Assembly (NCBI GenBank): GCA_964407525.1
Contig: CAYOWC010000098.1
Span: 1 to 14,743, forward strand
Origin: DUZB01 sp964407525
GTDB taxonomy: Bacteria; Desulfobacterota; DSM-4660; Desulfatiglandales; Desulfatiglandaceae
Reading direction: 5' to 3'
Length of the DNA stretch: 14,743 bases
The position numbers and the translations under genes are program-made. Under the pieces are notes generated by a model. The model did not search any database and was not told where the DNA came from. It saw nothing but the letters and a program-made list of their open reading frames with translations. Of the stretch, positions 14,689 through 14,743 are shown in pieces (position 1 is the first letter of the stretch; each line of letters begins with the position of its first letter).

Positions 14689-14743
14689 CCAGGTAAGCGA
14701 GCTTGCGAGACTCCGGGTAAGCGAGCTTGCGAGACTCCGGGTA
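14689..14743. repeat. 24-bp tandem repeat running off the window
   Basis: Two full units, 14689-14712 and 14713-14736, differ at one base (CCAGG versus CCGGG) and share GTAAGCGAGCTTGCGAGACT. A third unit begins at 14737 and is cut by the window end. The array directly continues the preceding GCGGGAATCC palindrome. Copy number beyond the window is unknown. Confidence 0.85.

Noticed and set aside
14689..14743. CRISPR array
   Set aside because: The 24-bp units are directly adjacent with no variable spacers, and no cas genes are present.

Overview
The window reads as chromosomal DNA from an anaerobic deltaproteobacterium (Desulfobacterota). The clues are a glutaryl-CoA dehydrogenase / glutaconyl-CoA decarboxylase pair typical of sulfate reducers and syntrophs that degrade aromatics, a DsrK/HdrD-like cysteine-rich (CCG) iron-sulfur protein with an in-frame UGA at a conserved cysteine position, a TusA/DsrEFH sulfur-relay cassette, and intergenic palindromes of the kind common in these genomes. 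The taxonomic placement is inference from gene content; there is no rRNA or other phylogenetic marker here.

Region 1 (1-6.4 kb, minus strand) is one tightly packed operon: a PilB/GspE-type assembly ATPase, a receiver-PAS response regulator, a methyl-accepting protein with no periplasmic sensor, a CheW adaptor and a CheA kinase. The last four genes overlap or nearly abut. The layout suggests a chemosensory pathway tied to a type IV pilus or type II secretion machine. A good promoter candidate lies just ahead of the ATPase. Upstream of it (6.4-7.0 kb) is a histidine phosphatase whose strong predicted promoter leaves no room for a leader.

Region 2 (7.0-9.8 kb) holds two convergent units separated by a 15-bp-stem bidirectional terminator. 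On the plus strand is tusA-dsrE-dsrF followed by a 57-residue ORF that looks like a shortened DsrH. On the minus strand is a 434-residue HdrC/HdrB-fusion (DsrK-like) protein. It appears as two ORFs only because of a UGA at 9037-9039; both halves are in the same frame, the UGA sits where the family has Cys (Glu-Cys-Gly-His), and a SECIS-like hairpin follows 22 nt later. I interpret it as a selenoprotein. This is the main find. A thiol/persulfide relay beside a seleno-disulfide-reductase-like protein suggests, without proving, a joint role in sulfur trafficking.

Region 3 (9.8-12.9 kb, plus strand) is a two-gene operon for glutaryl-CoA oxidation to glutaconyl-CoA and its decarboxylation to crotonyl-CoA. 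It has a well-formed promoter and ends in a very strong terminator.

Region 4 (12.9-14.7 kb) contains intergenic inverted repeats, a secreted C39/papain-like cysteine peptidase with a beta-stack tail (minus strand), and a composite repeat ending in 24-bp tandem units that run off the window.
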